A stretch of DNA of 16,894 nucleotides from an uncultured Burkholderiales bacterium (GTDB lineage: Bacteria > Pseudomonadota > Gammaproteobacteria > Burkholderiales > Burkholderiaceae): the NCBI GenBank assembly GCA_946480465.1, contig CAMLJY010000104.1, forward strand, positions 1 to 16,894, in the 5' to 3' direction. Below the pieces are notes generated by a model. It did no database searches, was not told the origin of the DNA, and worked only from the letters and a program-made list of their open reading frames with translations. Numbering within the stretch: the stretch's first letter is position 1; every line of letters starts with the position of its first letter. Both the position numbers and the translations under genes were made by a program. This document shows, piece by piece, positions 1 to 8,035 of this stretch.

Positions 1-1
1 C

Positions 2-127
2 ACCGCATCCACCGCATCCACCGCATCCACCGCATCCACCGCATCCACCGCATCCACCGCATCCGCCGTACCTGCCGCACCCATCGCACCCACCGCACCC
101 ACCGCACCCACCGCACCCACCGCACCC
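2..127 (+). repeat. 9-bp tandem repeat coding for TAS/TAP triplets
   Basis: Seven perfect head-to-tail copies of ACCGCATCC run from 2 to 64. After a diverged stretch at 65-91, four copies of the related ACCGCACCC run from 92 to 127. The repeat is in frame with the cyclase gene and encodes (Thr-Ala-Ser)7 and (Thr-Ala-Pro)4. The unit is a multiple of three, so slippage would change linker length without breaking the frame. The array probably extends left of the window. Confidence 0.93.
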
Positions 128-2239
128 GACGTGCTCGACGCGCTGGTTCACCGCGGCGAGGACCAGCCTGCCGCCGCGCTGGCAGCGATCGACGCGCTGC
201 CGCCCGCCACCACGCCGGCCGGCCGGCGCCAGCGCGCGCTGGCCGCGGCGGAGATCGCGACGCGCAGCGCCGACGCGGCCGAGGGCGTCCGTCGCCGTGC
301 AGCCGCGGTGCAGGCGGCGCAGGCGTTCGGCGGTGCCGCGCTGGCGCGGGCCGACGAGCAGTACCTGGTCGCCCTGCGCACGGAGCACGAGGACCTGGGC
401 GCGGTGGCCGAACGGGCGCGCGCGGCCCTGAGCGCCTACGAAGCGGTGTGCGGGCCGGCGCCGGGCGGCCCGGCCACGTCCGCGGCACCCGGCGGCGCTG
501 CGCCCGCACGCGCGGCGGGCCCTGCGTCCTCCGAGCCGATGGCACAGCGGCTGCCCGATCCGGCCGCCATGCCGTCGCCGGCCGCCGACTGCGAGTACCG
601 CCCGCGCTGGCGCCTGCTGCAGCTGCTCGCGGCGCACGCCCGCCAGCAGCATGCACCGGCGGCCGCACGCCTGCAGTCGCGCGCCGCGCTGGAACTGGCC
701 GCCGCCGCGGGCGACGCCTGGCGTCAGGCCTGGAGCGAAGCCGAGCTGGCCCTGGCCGCCGGCCTGGAACGCGACGGACCGCGCGCGGAGCAGCACCTGG
801 AGCGCGCGCTGCAGCATGCCCAGCGGCTGGCCGACCCGCGCCTGGATGGGCGGCTGGCGCTGGCCGAAGGCAACCTGGCGCACGAACTCGGCGACCCGCG
901 CCGCGCCGAGGCCGCACAGCGGCGGGCGCTGGAGATCGCGCGCGCCGCGCAGCTGCCCCGGCTGGAAGCCGCTGCCCTCGTCAACCTCAGCGACAGCGCG
1001 GTTCAGGCGGGCCGCGCCGCAGACGCACTGAGCGCGGCACTGCAGGGCCTGGCCGCCGCGCGGCCGCTGCGGATCAAGCGCATCGAACGCGCGCTGCAGC
1101 ACAACGCGATGCTGGCGCGCATCGCGCTGGGCCGGAAGGCCGAAGCCCACGCCGACTTCGAGGCCCTGCAGGCCGCCTGGGCGCAGGACGGCGCCACCGG
1201 CATGCAGCTGACCTCGATGCGCGAGTTCGGTGACGCGCTGGCCCGCGCCGGCGACCTCAAGGGCGCACTGGCGCTGCACCACCGCGAGGCGGAGCTGTCG
1301 CGCCGCCTGATGGCCGCCAACCGCGATGCCGCGCTGGCCGAGCTGCGTACGCGTTATGACCGCGAGGCGCAGCAGCGCGGCATCGTGCTGCTGGAGCACG
1401 ACAACGCGCTGAAGACCGCGGCACTCGAGAACCAGGCGCTCACGCGGCGCCTGTGGGCACTGGGCGCCGGCGTGCTGGCGCTGGCGATGGCCCTGGTGCT
1501 GCTGCTGCTGCGCCGGGTGCGCGACAGCAACCGCGCGCTGGAACAGAACCACGCCCGGCTGCGCGTGCAGACCGAGCGCGATGCACTCACCGGCCTGGCC
1601 AACCGCCGCCACTTCCAGGCCATGCTGCAGGGCGCGCGCACGCCCACCGGCAGCTTCCAGGGCGCGCTGATGATGATCGACATCGACCACTTCAAGCGCA
1701 TCAACGACGATCACGGCCACGGTGCCGGCGACCAGGTGCTGGTCGACGTCGCGCAGCGCATCGCCGCCGCCGTGCGCCAGGACGACACCGTCGCGCGCTG
1801 GGGCGGCGAGGAATTCCTGGTGCTCGCCCCGGGCCTGCAGCGCGACGACACCGAGGCCATGGCGCAGCGCCTGCTGCAGGCCGTCGCCGGGCGGCCGGTG
1901 CCGCTGGCCGGCGGCGGCGCGCTGGCCGTCACCGCATCCATCGGCCATGCCGCCTTCCCGCTGCCGCCGCACCAGGTGCCGCTGAGCCCGGAGCAGGCGG
2001 TCAACCTGGCCGACATGGCGCTCTACACCGCCAAGAGCCAGGGCCGCAACTGCGCCGTCGGCATCGTCGACGTGCAGGCCGCCGATGCCGAGGCGCTGCG
2101 CGCGCTGGAGGCCGATTTCGAACGCGCCTGGAGCGAAGGCCGCGTGCGCCTGCGCGTCGACCGAGGGCCATCGGCCGCCGTCGCGCCGCCGGCGGCGCCT
2201 CATCCCCCCGAAGCCAAGACCGAGGAGACCCACCGATGA
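2..2239 (+). CDS. GGDEF diguanylate cyclase with N-terminal helical repeats, 5' end outside window
   Basis: Membrane-anchored diguanylate cyclase, predicted to make c-di-GMP from two GTP. The frame is open from base 2 with no stop (745 residues visible), so the gene very likely begins before the window; a GTG at 131 could start a 702-residue form but has no clear ribosome site. Residues 1-42 are low-complexity (seven TAS, later four TAP triplets), like a linker after a signal sequence. Next comes a long Ala/Leu/Arg-rich helical region resembling degenerate TPRs, as in periplasmic sensor parts of this class. One membrane helix lies at about 484-503, a short coiled coil follows, then the GGDEF domain at about 520-690. 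The active-site motif is GGEEF at 601-605, and the product-inhibition I-site RxxD (RQDD, 592-595) is intact, so both catalysis and feedback are expected. The stop overlaps the next gene's ATG. The ligand is unknown. Confidence 0.9.
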   Translation, partial: TASTASTASTASTASTASTASAVPAAPIAPTAPTAPTAPTAPDVLDALVHRGEDQPAAALAAIDALPPATTPAGRRQRALAAAEIATRSADAAEGVRRRAAAVQAAQAFGGAALARADEQYLVALRTEHEDLGAVAERARAALSAYEAVCGPAPGGPATSAAPGGAAPARAAGPASSEPMAQRLPDPAAMPSPAADCEYRPRWRLLQLLAAHARQQHAPAAARLQSRAALELAAAAGDAWRQAWSEAELALAAGLERDGPRAEQHLERALQHAQRLADPRLDGRLALAEGNLAHELGDPRRAEAAQRRALEIARAAQLPRLEAAALVNLSDSAVQAGRAADALSAALQGLAAARPLRIKRIERALQHNAMLARIALGRKAEAHADFEALQAAWAQDGATGMQLTSMREFGDALARAGDLKGALALHHREAELSRRLMAANRDAALAELRTRYDREAQQRGIVLLEHDNALKTAALENQALTRRLWALGAGVLALAMALVLLLLRRVRDSNRALEQNHARLRVQTERDALTGLANRRHFQAMLQGARTPTGSFQGALMMIDIDHFKRINDDHGHGAGDQVLVDVAQRIAAAVRQDDTVARWGGEEFLVLAPGLQRDDTEAMAQRLLQAVAGRPVPLAGGGALAVTASIGHAAFPLPPHQVPLSPEQAVNLADMALYTAKSQGRNCAVGIVDVQAADAEALRALEADFERAWSEGRVRLRVDRGPSAAVAPPAAPHPPEAKTEETHR
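2223..2228 (+). promoter_or_regulatory. Ribosome binding site for the Bug protein gene
   Basis: GAGGAG sits 7 bases before the ATG at 2236, inside the last codons of the cyclase gene. It fixes the start of the downstream gene and gives the 4-base ATGA stop/start overlap, so translational coupling is likely. Confidence 0.7.
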
Positions 2240-3243
2240 CCCTGCGCCGACGCCACGTCCTCACCCACCTGCCCGCGGCCCTGCTGGCGCCCGGTTTCGC
2301 GCTGCCTGCTGCCGCGCAAAACACGTGGCCATCGAAGCCGGTGCGCATCGTCGTGCCCTTCGCCGCCGGCGGCACCACCGACATCCTGGCCCGGGCGCTG
2401 GCGCCCGAGCTGCAGAAGGCCTTCGGCCAGCCCTTCGTCGTCGACAACAAGCCCGGCGCCGGCGGCAACACCGGCGCGGCCGAGGTGGCCAAGGCCGCGC
2501 CCGACGGCAACACGCTGCTGATGGGCACGGTGGGCACGCATGCGATCAACGCCGCGCTGTACCCGAAGATGCCCTTCGACCCCGTGAAGGACTTCCAGCC
2601 CATCACGCTGGTGGCGGGCGTGCCGAACGTGCTCGTGCTGAACCCGGCCAGCGCACAGCGCTACGGCGTGAACTCGGTCACCGACCTGGCCAGGGCGGCC
2701 AAGGCCAACCCGGGCCGCATGAACATGGCCAGCTCCGGCAACGGCACCTCCATCCACCTGGCCGGCGAGCTGTTCAAGACCATGACCGGCAGCTTCATGG
2801 TCCATTTCCCGTACCGCGGCTCAGGACCCGCGCTGATCGACCTGATCGGCGGCAACATGGACCTGATGTTCGACAACCTGCCCTCGGCGATGCCGCACAT
2901 CAAGTCGGGCAGGCTGAAGGCGCTGGCGGTCACCAGCGCCACCCGCTCCGCGGCGCTGCCCGATCTGCCCACCGTGGCCGAGGCCGGCGGCCCGGCGCTG
3001 AAGGGCTACGAGGCCAGCAGCTGGTTCGGCCTGCTGGCGCCGGCCGGCACGCCGATGGACGTCGTCCACCGCGTGCAGCAGGAAACCGCCAAGGCCCTGG
3101 CGAGCCCCGCGCTGAAGGAACGCCTGCAGGCCCAGGGCGCGATCCCCAGCGGCAACACGCCGGCCGAGTTCGCCAAGCTCATCGCCGACGAGACGGCGAA
3201 GTGGGCCAAGGTCGTCAAGGCCTCGGGCGCGAAGGTGGACTGA
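2236..3243 (+). CDS. Bug/TctC-family periplasmic solute-binding protein
   Basis: Periplasmic binding protein of the tripartite tricarboxylate transporter (Bug) family, 335 residues, the usual length. It would capture a small carboxylate or similar metabolite; the ligand cannot be read from sequence. Residues 1-28 form a signal peptide with RRR at 4-6, a hydrophobic core and AAA before Gln28, possibly Tat-type. The family signature follows: [16 protein letters not shown] at 31-46 with TDILAR after it, and VDNKPGAGG at 69-77, the loops that bind carboxylate through backbone and waters in known structures. Its ATG overlaps the cyclase stop by 4 bp and has a good ribosome site. No TctA/TctB membrane genes are nearby, as is common in Burkholderiales, where orphan Bug proteins number in the dozens. 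Pairing with a cyclase hints at a signalling rather than a pure uptake role, which is inference. Confidence 0.93.
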   Translation: MTLRRRHVLTHLPAALLAPGFALPAAAQNTWPSKPVRIVVPFAAGGTTDILARALAPELQKAFGQPFVVDNKPGAGGNTGAAEVAKAAPDGNTLLMGTVGTHAINAALYPKMPFDPVKDFQPITLVAGVPNVLVLNPASAQRYGVNSVTDLARAAKANPGRMNMASSGNGTSIHLAGELFKTMTGSFMVHFPYRGSGPALIDLIGGNMDLMFDNLPSAMPHIKSGRLKALAVTSATRSAALPDLPTVAEAGGPALKGYEASSWFGLLAPAGTPMDVVHRVQQETAKALASPALKERLQAQGAIPSGNTPAEFAKLIADETAKWAKVVKASGAKVD

Positions 3244-3249
3244 GCGACG

Positions 3250-3275
3250 CCGGCCGCGAAGCGGCCGGGCTTTCA
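3250..3275 (+). terminator. Hairpin between convergent genes, probable terminator
   Basis: An 8-bp perfect GC stem (CCGGCCGC, loop GAA, GCGGCCGG at 3250-3268) begins 7 bases after the Bug stop and is followed by GCTTTC. The T tract is short, so this is a modest intrinsic terminator. It lies between convergent genes and may serve both sides. Confidence 0.5.
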
Positions 3276-3280
3276 GCCCC

Positions 3281-4963
3281 TCACATCCAGATGACGGCCT
3301 TGCGCGACTCCGCCCAGCGCTCGTACTGGCCGCTGTAGACCTCCTCGACCCGGTTGCGCTTGACCTTGAAGGTGGGCGTGATGAAACCGTTGTCCACCGT
3401 CCAGGCCTCCGTGACGACGATCAGCGAATCGAGCTGCTCGTGCGGGTCGAGCTTGCCGTTGATGACCTTCAGGTGCTCAGCCAGCGAGTCTTCCAGCGCC
3501 TTTTTCGCGGCCGCGTCCTTTGTGCGTTGGGCGGCGTCGATGTTGAGCATCACGATGCCCAGCGGCTGGCCCAGATTGGCGCCGGTGACGCAGCAGGCCT
3601 CGATGGCGGTGTGCATCACCAGCTTGTCCTCGATCGGCGCCGGCGCCACGTACTTGCCCTTGCTGGTCTTGAACAGGTCCTTCACCCGGCCGGTGATGCG
3701 CAGGTTGCCCTCGGCATCGAGCTGGCCCTTGTCGCCGGTGTGCAGCCATCCGTCGGCGGTGAAGGCTTCCTTCGTCAGCTCGGGCTCCTTGTAGTAACCC
3801 AGCATCAGGCCGGGGCTGCGCATCTGGATCTCGCCGTTGGCCGGGTCCAGGCGGCACTCGATGCCGTCGTAGGGCGTGCCCACGGTGCCGGGCCGCGGCT
3901 TGTCGCGGTGCGTGGCGTGCGAGACGCCGCAGTTCTCGGTCATGCCGTAGACCTCGACGATCGGCAGGCCCAGGCGCTGGTACCAGTTCAGCAGCTCGGG
4001 CGGCATCGGCGCGGCGCCGCCGGCGGCGAAGACGCACTTGTCCAGGCCCAGCGCGCCCAGGATCTTGCGGCGCACGATGCCGCCGAGGATGGGGATCTTC
4101 AGCATGCGGTTCAGCTTCTCGGGCGGCATCTTCGCGCTGACGCCCTGCTGGAACTTGACCCACAGCCGCGGCACCGAGAAGAAGGCCGTCGGCCGCGCGC
4201 GCTGCAGGTCCTGCGTGAAGGTCTCCAGGCTCTCGGCGAACCACAGTTGCATGCCGATGGCGATCACGCCATGTTCCACCAGCGTGCGCTCGGCCACGTG
4301 CGACAGCGGCAGGTAGCTCAGCATGCGGGTGTTGTTGTCCAGGTGCACCCGCTTCAGGCCCGACTGCACCGACCAGGCGAAGGTGCCGAAGCTGTGCATC
4401 ACGCCCTTCGGGTTGCCGGTGGTGCCCGAGGTGTACATGATGGTCGACAGCTCGTCGGCGTCGCGCACCGGCTCGCCGGCGATCGGCTTGATGTTGGCGA
4501 TGATGTCGTCCCAGGCCGGGTACGCGGTCTTGGGCGCCAGCGGAAGGCTGATGCAGGGCAAGCCGTCCGGGATGCCGGACTTCATGCCGTCGAAGCCATC
4601 GAGCTTGCCGACGAAGAGCAGCTTGGCCTCGCTGTGGTCGATGATCTGGCGGATCGTGCCCGCCGCCAGCGTCGGGTACAGCGGCACCGAGACGCCGCCG
4701 GCCATCCAGATCGCCCAGTCGGCCATCAGCCACCAGGCGGTGTTCTTCGACAAGAGCGCCACCTTGTCGCCCGGCGCCAGGCCCAGCTTCTTCAGGTGAG
4801 CGGCCATGCGCCGCGTCTGGTCCAGCGCATGGGCCCAGGTGAAGGTCCGGGTCTCGCCCCCGCCCATGGGCTGCGTGAAGACGATGCGGTTGGGCGTCGT
4901 CTTTTCCCAGTGATACAGGCGCTGCAGCGCCAGCTGGTCCGGGGACACGGGAGCACGGCTCAT
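3281..4963 (-). CDS. Long-chain fatty acid-CoA ligase (AMP-binding)
   Basis: Adenylate-forming enzyme, 560 residues, of the long-chain acyl-CoA synthetase type (COG1022-like). It would activate a fatty acid with ATP and join it to CoA at the membrane surface, feeding beta-oxidation or lipid synthesis. Motifs in order: phosphate-binding YTSGTTGNPKG at 177-187, YGMTE at 339-343, GWLHTGD at 405-411, hinge TGRVKD at 424-429, and the C-terminal TPTFK with the likely adenylation lysine K533. The ATG at 4963 has GAGGTGAG about 7 bases upstream and an in-frame N-terminus typical of the family. It is convergent with the Bug gene, and the 173 bp before it (4964-5136) must hold its promoter, though I see no convincing -35/-10 pair there. 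Chain-length preference cannot be judged, so I do not call it fadD. Long ORFs on the opposite strand here are codon-bias mirrors. Confidence 0.93.
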   Translation of the reverse strand: MSRAPVSPDQLALQRLYHWEKTTPNRIVFTQPMGGGETRTFTWAHALDQTRRMAAHLKKLGLAPGDKVALLSKNTAWWLMADWAIWMAGGVSVPLYPTLAAGTIRQIIDHSEAKLLFVGKLDGFDGMKSGIPDGLPCISLPLAPKTAYPAWDDIIANIKPIAGEPVRDADELSTIMYTSGTTGNPKGVMHSFGTFAWSVQSGLKRVHLDNNTRMLSYLPLSHVAERTLVEHGVIAIGMQLWFAESLETFTQDLQRARPTAFFSVPRLWVKFQQGVSAKMPPEKLNRMLKIPILGGIVRRKILGALGLDKCVFAAGGAAPMPPELLNWYQRLGLPIVEVYGMTENCGVSHATHRDKPRPGTVGTPYDGIECRLDPANGEIQMRSPGLMLGYYKEPELTKEAFTADGWLHTGDKGQLDAEGNLRITGRVKDLFKTSKGKYVAPAPIEDKLVMHTAIEACCVTGANLGQPLGIVMLNIDAAQRTKDAAAKKALEDSLAEHLKVINGKLDPHEQLDSLIVVTEAWTVDNGFITPTFKVKRNRVEEVYSGQYERWAESRKAVIWM

Positions 4964-5136
4964 CGGAACTCACCTCATCGGCGGGGGCAACGCCGGGCAG
5001 CGTAGCCGCGCCGACCGGCCCGGCCGCTTGGGGAATTCCAGGGTTTGGGGTGGATGCCCCAGCCGAAATCACCGGCCCGCGCGGGCTCGGAAGGCGCGAC
5101 CGCCTGCGGATGCCGCCTCCAGTTCAGCGCCCGCGT

Positions 5137-5955
5137 TCAGCGGCCGTGCTCGGCGGCGTCGTTCAGCTGCTGCTCGATGCGCCGCGCCGCGCGCAGCACC
5201 AGCGTGGTGTCCAGTTCGGCCTGGGGCGCGATGTGCTCGACCACCTCGTCCAGCTGCCCGGGATCGTCGACCATCGTGCGCACCAGCACCGACATCGCCA
5301 GCGCCGCGCGGCGGCCGTGCGGCACCGGCAGTTCCTGCGTGTCGTGGGCGGCGATGTGGTGGCGCACGCTGGCCACCGCGGCCGGGCCCAGGCCCCAGCT
5401 TTCGCACAGCGCAGCGCCCAGCGCGTCATGGCTGACGCCGAAGCCCTTGTGCTCCAGCTCGCACAGCTCGGCATCGCCGCCGGCGGCGCGCAGCATCGCG
5501 CGGTAGTGGTCGGGCGCATGCTTGAACAGCACCGCCTTGCCGCATTCCTCGAACAGGCCTGCCGAATGCGCGGCCCAGGCGTCCAGCCCCAGCGCCTGCG
5601 CCAGCCGTCCCATCAGCAGGCCGCGCTGGGCGGCGCGGTCCCAGATCGGCTCCAGCTCGGGCGCGGGCGGAAAGGCCGCGCGCAGCCCCATCTCGAAAGT
5701 GATGCCGGCGATCTCGCGCGTGCCCAGGTAGGTCACCGCCTGCTGCACGCTCTGCACCCGGCCCTTCAGGCCGTAGAGCGAGGAGTTCACCGCCTTCATC
5801 ACCGCGGCGGCCAGCGCCATGTCGGCCTCGACCAGCGCGGCGATGGCCTGCAGGTTGACGTCTTCCTCGGCCATCAGCAGCGACAGGCGCACCAGCGTGT
5901 CGGGCTTGGAGGGGATGTCGATGTCGAGGGTACGCAACTGCGAATTGACGGACAT
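5137..5955 (-). CDS. HDOD domain-containing protein
   Basis: Single-domain HDOD protein, 272 residues. HDOD domains are relatives of HD phosphohydrolases that usually lack the metal-binding His-Asp pair and act as non-enzymatic signalling modules, often beside c-di-GMP or two-component proteins. The fold runs from about 15 to 205. The place where HD enzymes have the HD doublet reads LFEECGKAVLF (134-144), so metal-dependent catalysis is not expected. The later SHDALGAALCESWGL (175-189) and RHH (198-200) match the HDOD pattern. The chosen start is the ATG at 5955 giving MSVNSQL, with a weak GAGG upstream. The frame stays open a further 378 bases, but that part is proline/arginine-rich and crosses an intrinsic terminator, so I leave it out. 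It stands alone, with a terminator 120 bp before its start, so it has its own promoter or an attenuated leader. Target unknown. Confidence 0.88.
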   Translation of the reverse strand: MSVNSQLRTLDIDIPSKPDTLVRLSLLMAEEDVNLQAIAALVEADMALAAAVMKAVNSSLYGLKGRVQSVQQAVTYLGTREIAGITFEMGLRAAFPPAPELEPIWDRAAQRGLLMGRLAQALGLDAWAAHSAGLFEECGKAVLFKHAPDHYRAMLRAAGGDAELCELEHKGFGVSHDALGAALCESWGLGPAAVASVRHHIAAHDTQELPVPHGRRAALAMSVLVRTMVDDPGQLDEVVEHIAPQAELDTTLVLRAARRIEQQLNDAAEHGR

Positions 5956-6074
5956 GGCGCCTCGGGCCCGGCGGCCCGCCGAAGGATGGGGTCGCGGTCG
6001 AGCGTACTGCGGCAGCGGCGCGGGCAGTGCGTCGAATCGTGCGGTGCTTGCCGGCCAGTTCACGCGGCAGGCAG

Positions 6075-6107
6075 AAAAAAGGCGCCGGGGAGTCTTCCGC
6101 CGGCGCC
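6075..6107 (-). terminator. Rho-independent terminator
   Basis: On the minus strand GGCGCCGG (6107-6100) pairs perfectly with CCGGCGCC (6088-6081), followed at once by six T residues (6080-6075). This is the strongest minus-strand terminator in the window. It could end the marC-creC-creD-GMC transcript, a small RNA, or act as an attenuator 120 bp before the HDOD gene. Confidence 0.85.
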
Positions 6108-6261
6108 TGCAAGGGGTGCCCGTTGGTCGCGCCTGGGCCCCGGGGGTCGTTCCCACGGTGAAGCCGGCTGCGCCACGGACTTGTTCGGTGCTTGTTCGAC
6201 TTGGTCTGTTTGTCTCCTCGGTCCCCCGGGCACCGCGGGACCGGGGTCCGACGTGCCGAGT
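6075..6261 (-). ncRNA. Candidate small RNA or leader RNA
   Basis: Proposed transcript of about 187 nt on the minus strand, starting near 6261 (7-8 bases after a TACATT -10 at 6274-6269) and ending at the T tract at 6075. It would fold a 5' hairpin (CTCGG 6260-6256 with CCGAG 6221-6217, inner CCCCGG/CCGGGG). It then runs through GAGGAGACAAACAG and an A-rich linker with CGAACAAG repeated, then a GC-rich segment, then the terminator stem. That order resembles Hfq-type small RNAs, and equally a 5' leader of the HDOD gene. I do not recognise a known family. 6S RNA was considered because of size and a 7-bp closing pair (TTCCGCC 6269-6263 with GGCGGAA 6101-6095), but I cannot confirm it. Confidence 0.3.
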
Positions 6262-6355
6262 GGGCGGAAATGTAGGCAGCCGGAAGGCCCATGCGAGCCA
6301 GGGTTTTCCCGCCATTCGGCAGGGGCGCCACACCCCCGATCCCGGGGACGGCCGC

Positions 6356-8026
6356 CTATCCCGCCTCCAGCCACTGCGCCGCCCGCTCCGCGATCATCAG
6401 CGTCGGCGCATTGGTGTTGCCGCTGGTGATGGTGGGCATCACGCTGGCGTCGGCGATGCGCAGGCCGTCGATGCCACGCACCCGCAGCCGGGCGTCGACG
6501 ACGGCCAGCGGGTCGTCGTCGCGCCCCATGCGGCAGGTGCCCACGGGATGGAAGATGGTCGTGCCGATGTCGCCGGCCAGGCGTGCCAGTTCCTCGTCGC
6601 TCTGGAACTGCACGCCCGGCTTGACCTCGCGCGGGCGGTACTGGGCCAGCGCCGGCTGCGCGGCGATGCGCCGCGTGAGCCGCAGCGAATCGGCCGCCAC
6701 CTGGCGATCCTCCGGCGTCGACAGGTAGTTGGCCAGGATGGCCGGCGCGTCGCCGGGGTTCGGGGAGCGGATCCGCACCGTGCCGCGCGCGGTCGGATTG
6801 AGGTTGCAGACGCTGGCGGTGAAAGCGTTGAACGGGTGCAACGGCTCGCCGAAGGCGTCCAGCGACAGCGGCTGCACGTGGTACTGCAGGTTGGGCCACT
6901 CATGCTCGGGGGACGAGCGGGTGAAGCAGCCCAGCTGCGACGGCGCCATGCTCATCGGCCCGCGGCGGCGCAGCAGGTACTCCAGCCCGATGCCGGCGCG
7001 GCCGAACCAGGAGGCGGCGATGGTGTTGAGCGTCTTCACGCCGTCGACCTGGAACACCGCGCGGATCTGCAGGTGGTCCTGCAGGTTGCCGCCCACGCCC
7101 GGCAGCGCGTGCTGCACCGCGATGCCGTGGCGGCCGAGCAGGTCTTCCGGCCCGATGCCCGACAGCTGCAGGATCTGCGGCGTGCCCACCGCGCCGGCGG
7201 CCATCACCACCTCGCGCGCGGCCAGCGCCTGCATCGGCTCGCCGCCCTGGACCGGCAGCGCCTCGATGCCGGTGACGCGCGGCCGCTCGCCGCCGTGCTC
7301 GATCAGCAGGCGCGACACCTGCGCGCCGGTCCACACCTGCAGGTTCGGGCGCTTGACCACCGGGCGCAGGAAGGCCTTGCTGGCGTTCCAGCGGATGCCT
7401 CCGCGCTGGTTGACCTCGAAGTAGCCCACGCCTTCGTTGTTGCCGCGGTTGAAGTCGGTGGTGGCGGGGATGCCCGCCTGCTGCGCGGCCTGCGCGAAGG
7501 CGTCCAGCACCTCCCAGGACAGGCGCTGCCGCTCGACGCGCCATTCGCCGTCGGCGCCGTGGCGGGCCGCGAAGTCGCCGGTGCGGCCGCCGGCGCCGTG
7601 GTACTCGTCGGCGCCACGCCAGTGGTCCTCGTGCAGGCGGAAGTAGGGCAGGCAATGCTCCCAGCGCCAGTTGGCATCGCCCACCGCGGCGGCCCAGCCG
7701 TCGTAGTCGCGGCGCTGGCCGCGCATGTAGATCATCCCGTTGATGCTGGAGCACCCGCCCAGCACCTTGCCGCGTGGGTAGCGCAGCTGGCGGCCATTGA
7801 GGCCGGGGTCGGCCTCGGTGTAGTACAGCCAGTCGGTGCGCGGGTTGCCGATGCAGTAGAGGTAGCCGACGGGGATGTGCACCCACAGGTAGTCGTCGTG
7901 GCCGCCGGCCTCGATCAGCAGCACCCGGTTCCTGGGATCGGCCGACAGCCGGTTGGCCAGCAGGCAGCCGGCGGTGCCGGCGCCGATGACGATGTGGTCG
8001 TAGGTCGGGGCGTTGCTCGTCTGCAT
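6356..8026 (-). CDS. GMC-family FAD oxidoreductase (choline/alcohol dehydrogenase-like)
   Basis: Flavoprotein of the glucose-methanol-choline family, 556 residues, similar in plan to BetA and AlkJ dehydrogenases, which oxidise an alcohol and pass electrons to the respiratory chain. The N-terminal FAD site is IGAGTAG (14-20), with VLLIEAGG (35-42) ending the Rossmann unit. GMC signature 1 is GGCSSINGMIYMRG (90-103) and signature 2 GAVGTPQILQLSGIGP (278-293). The C-terminal HPVGTCRMG holds the likely catalytic His493, and SGNTNAP the partner Asn537, 44 residues later as in choline oxidase. No signal peptide or membrane helix is seen. Its ATG is 9 bp past the creD stop with only a weak GGCGG ribosome site, so co-transcription with creD is likely. 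There is no betaine aldehyde dehydrogenase or betI beside it, so choline is not specifically supported. Confidence 0.92.
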   Translation of the reverse strand: MQTSNAPTYDHIVIGAGTAGCLLANRLSADPRNRVLLIEAGGHDDYLWVHIPVGYLYCIGNPRTDWLYYTEADPGLNGRQLRYPRGKVLGGCSSINGMIYMRGQRRDYDGWAAAVGDANWRWEHCLPYFRLHEDHWRGADEYHGAGGRTGDFAARHGADGEWRVERQRLSWEVLDAFAQAAQQAGIPATTDFNRGNNEGVGYFEVNQRGGIRWNASKAFLRPVVKRPNLQVWTGAQVSRLLIEHGGERPRVTGIEALPVQGGEPMQALAAREVVMAAGAVGTPQILQLSGIGPEDLLGRHGIAVQHALPGVGGNLQDHLQIRAVFQVDGVKTLNTIAASWFGRAGIGLEYLLRRRGPMSMAPSQLGCFTRSSPEHEWPNLQYHVQPLSLDAFGEPLHPFNAFTASVCNLNPTARGTVRIRSPNPGDAPAILANYLSTPEDRQVAADSLRLTRRIAAQPALAQYRPREVKPGVQFQSDEELARLAGDIGTTIFHPVGTCRMGRDDDPLAVVDARLRVRGIDGLRIADASVMPTITSGNTNAPTLMIAERAAQWLEAG

Positions 8027-8035
8027 CCGCCGATG

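Larger units (their letters stand above)
5956..6355. other. 400-bp intergenic region with structured, non-coding content
   Basis: No credible gene lies between the HDOD start and the GMC oxidoreductase stop. The region holds a strong minus-strand intrinsic terminator (6075-6107). Upstream of it on the same strand are an A-rich unpaired-looking stretch with two copies of CGAACAAG (6180-6187 and 6191-6198 in complement) and a GC hairpin (6217-6260). A possible -10, TACATT, lies at 6269-6274. Bases 6110-6355 are too far past the GMC stop to be a simple trailer. No -35 of good quality is seen. Confidence 0.55.

Noticed and set aside
6060..6167. Small minus-strand frame starting at a GTG after the GAGGAGACAAAC motif
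   Set aside because: The GTG is far from the ribosome-like motif, the product is Pro/Arg-rich, and the frame runs through the terminator.
6075..6275. 6S RNA (ssrS)
   Set aside because: Size and a closing 7-bp pair fit, but I could not see the central bubble or conserved 6S segments, and the putative -10 would place the start inside the closing stem. Left as an unnamed candidate RNA.
5956..6333. N-terminal extension of the HDOD protein to 398 residues
   Set aside because: The extension is low-complexity, crosses a perfect intrinsic terminator, and adds nothing resembling a domain. The ATG at 5955 gives a complete HDOD protein.
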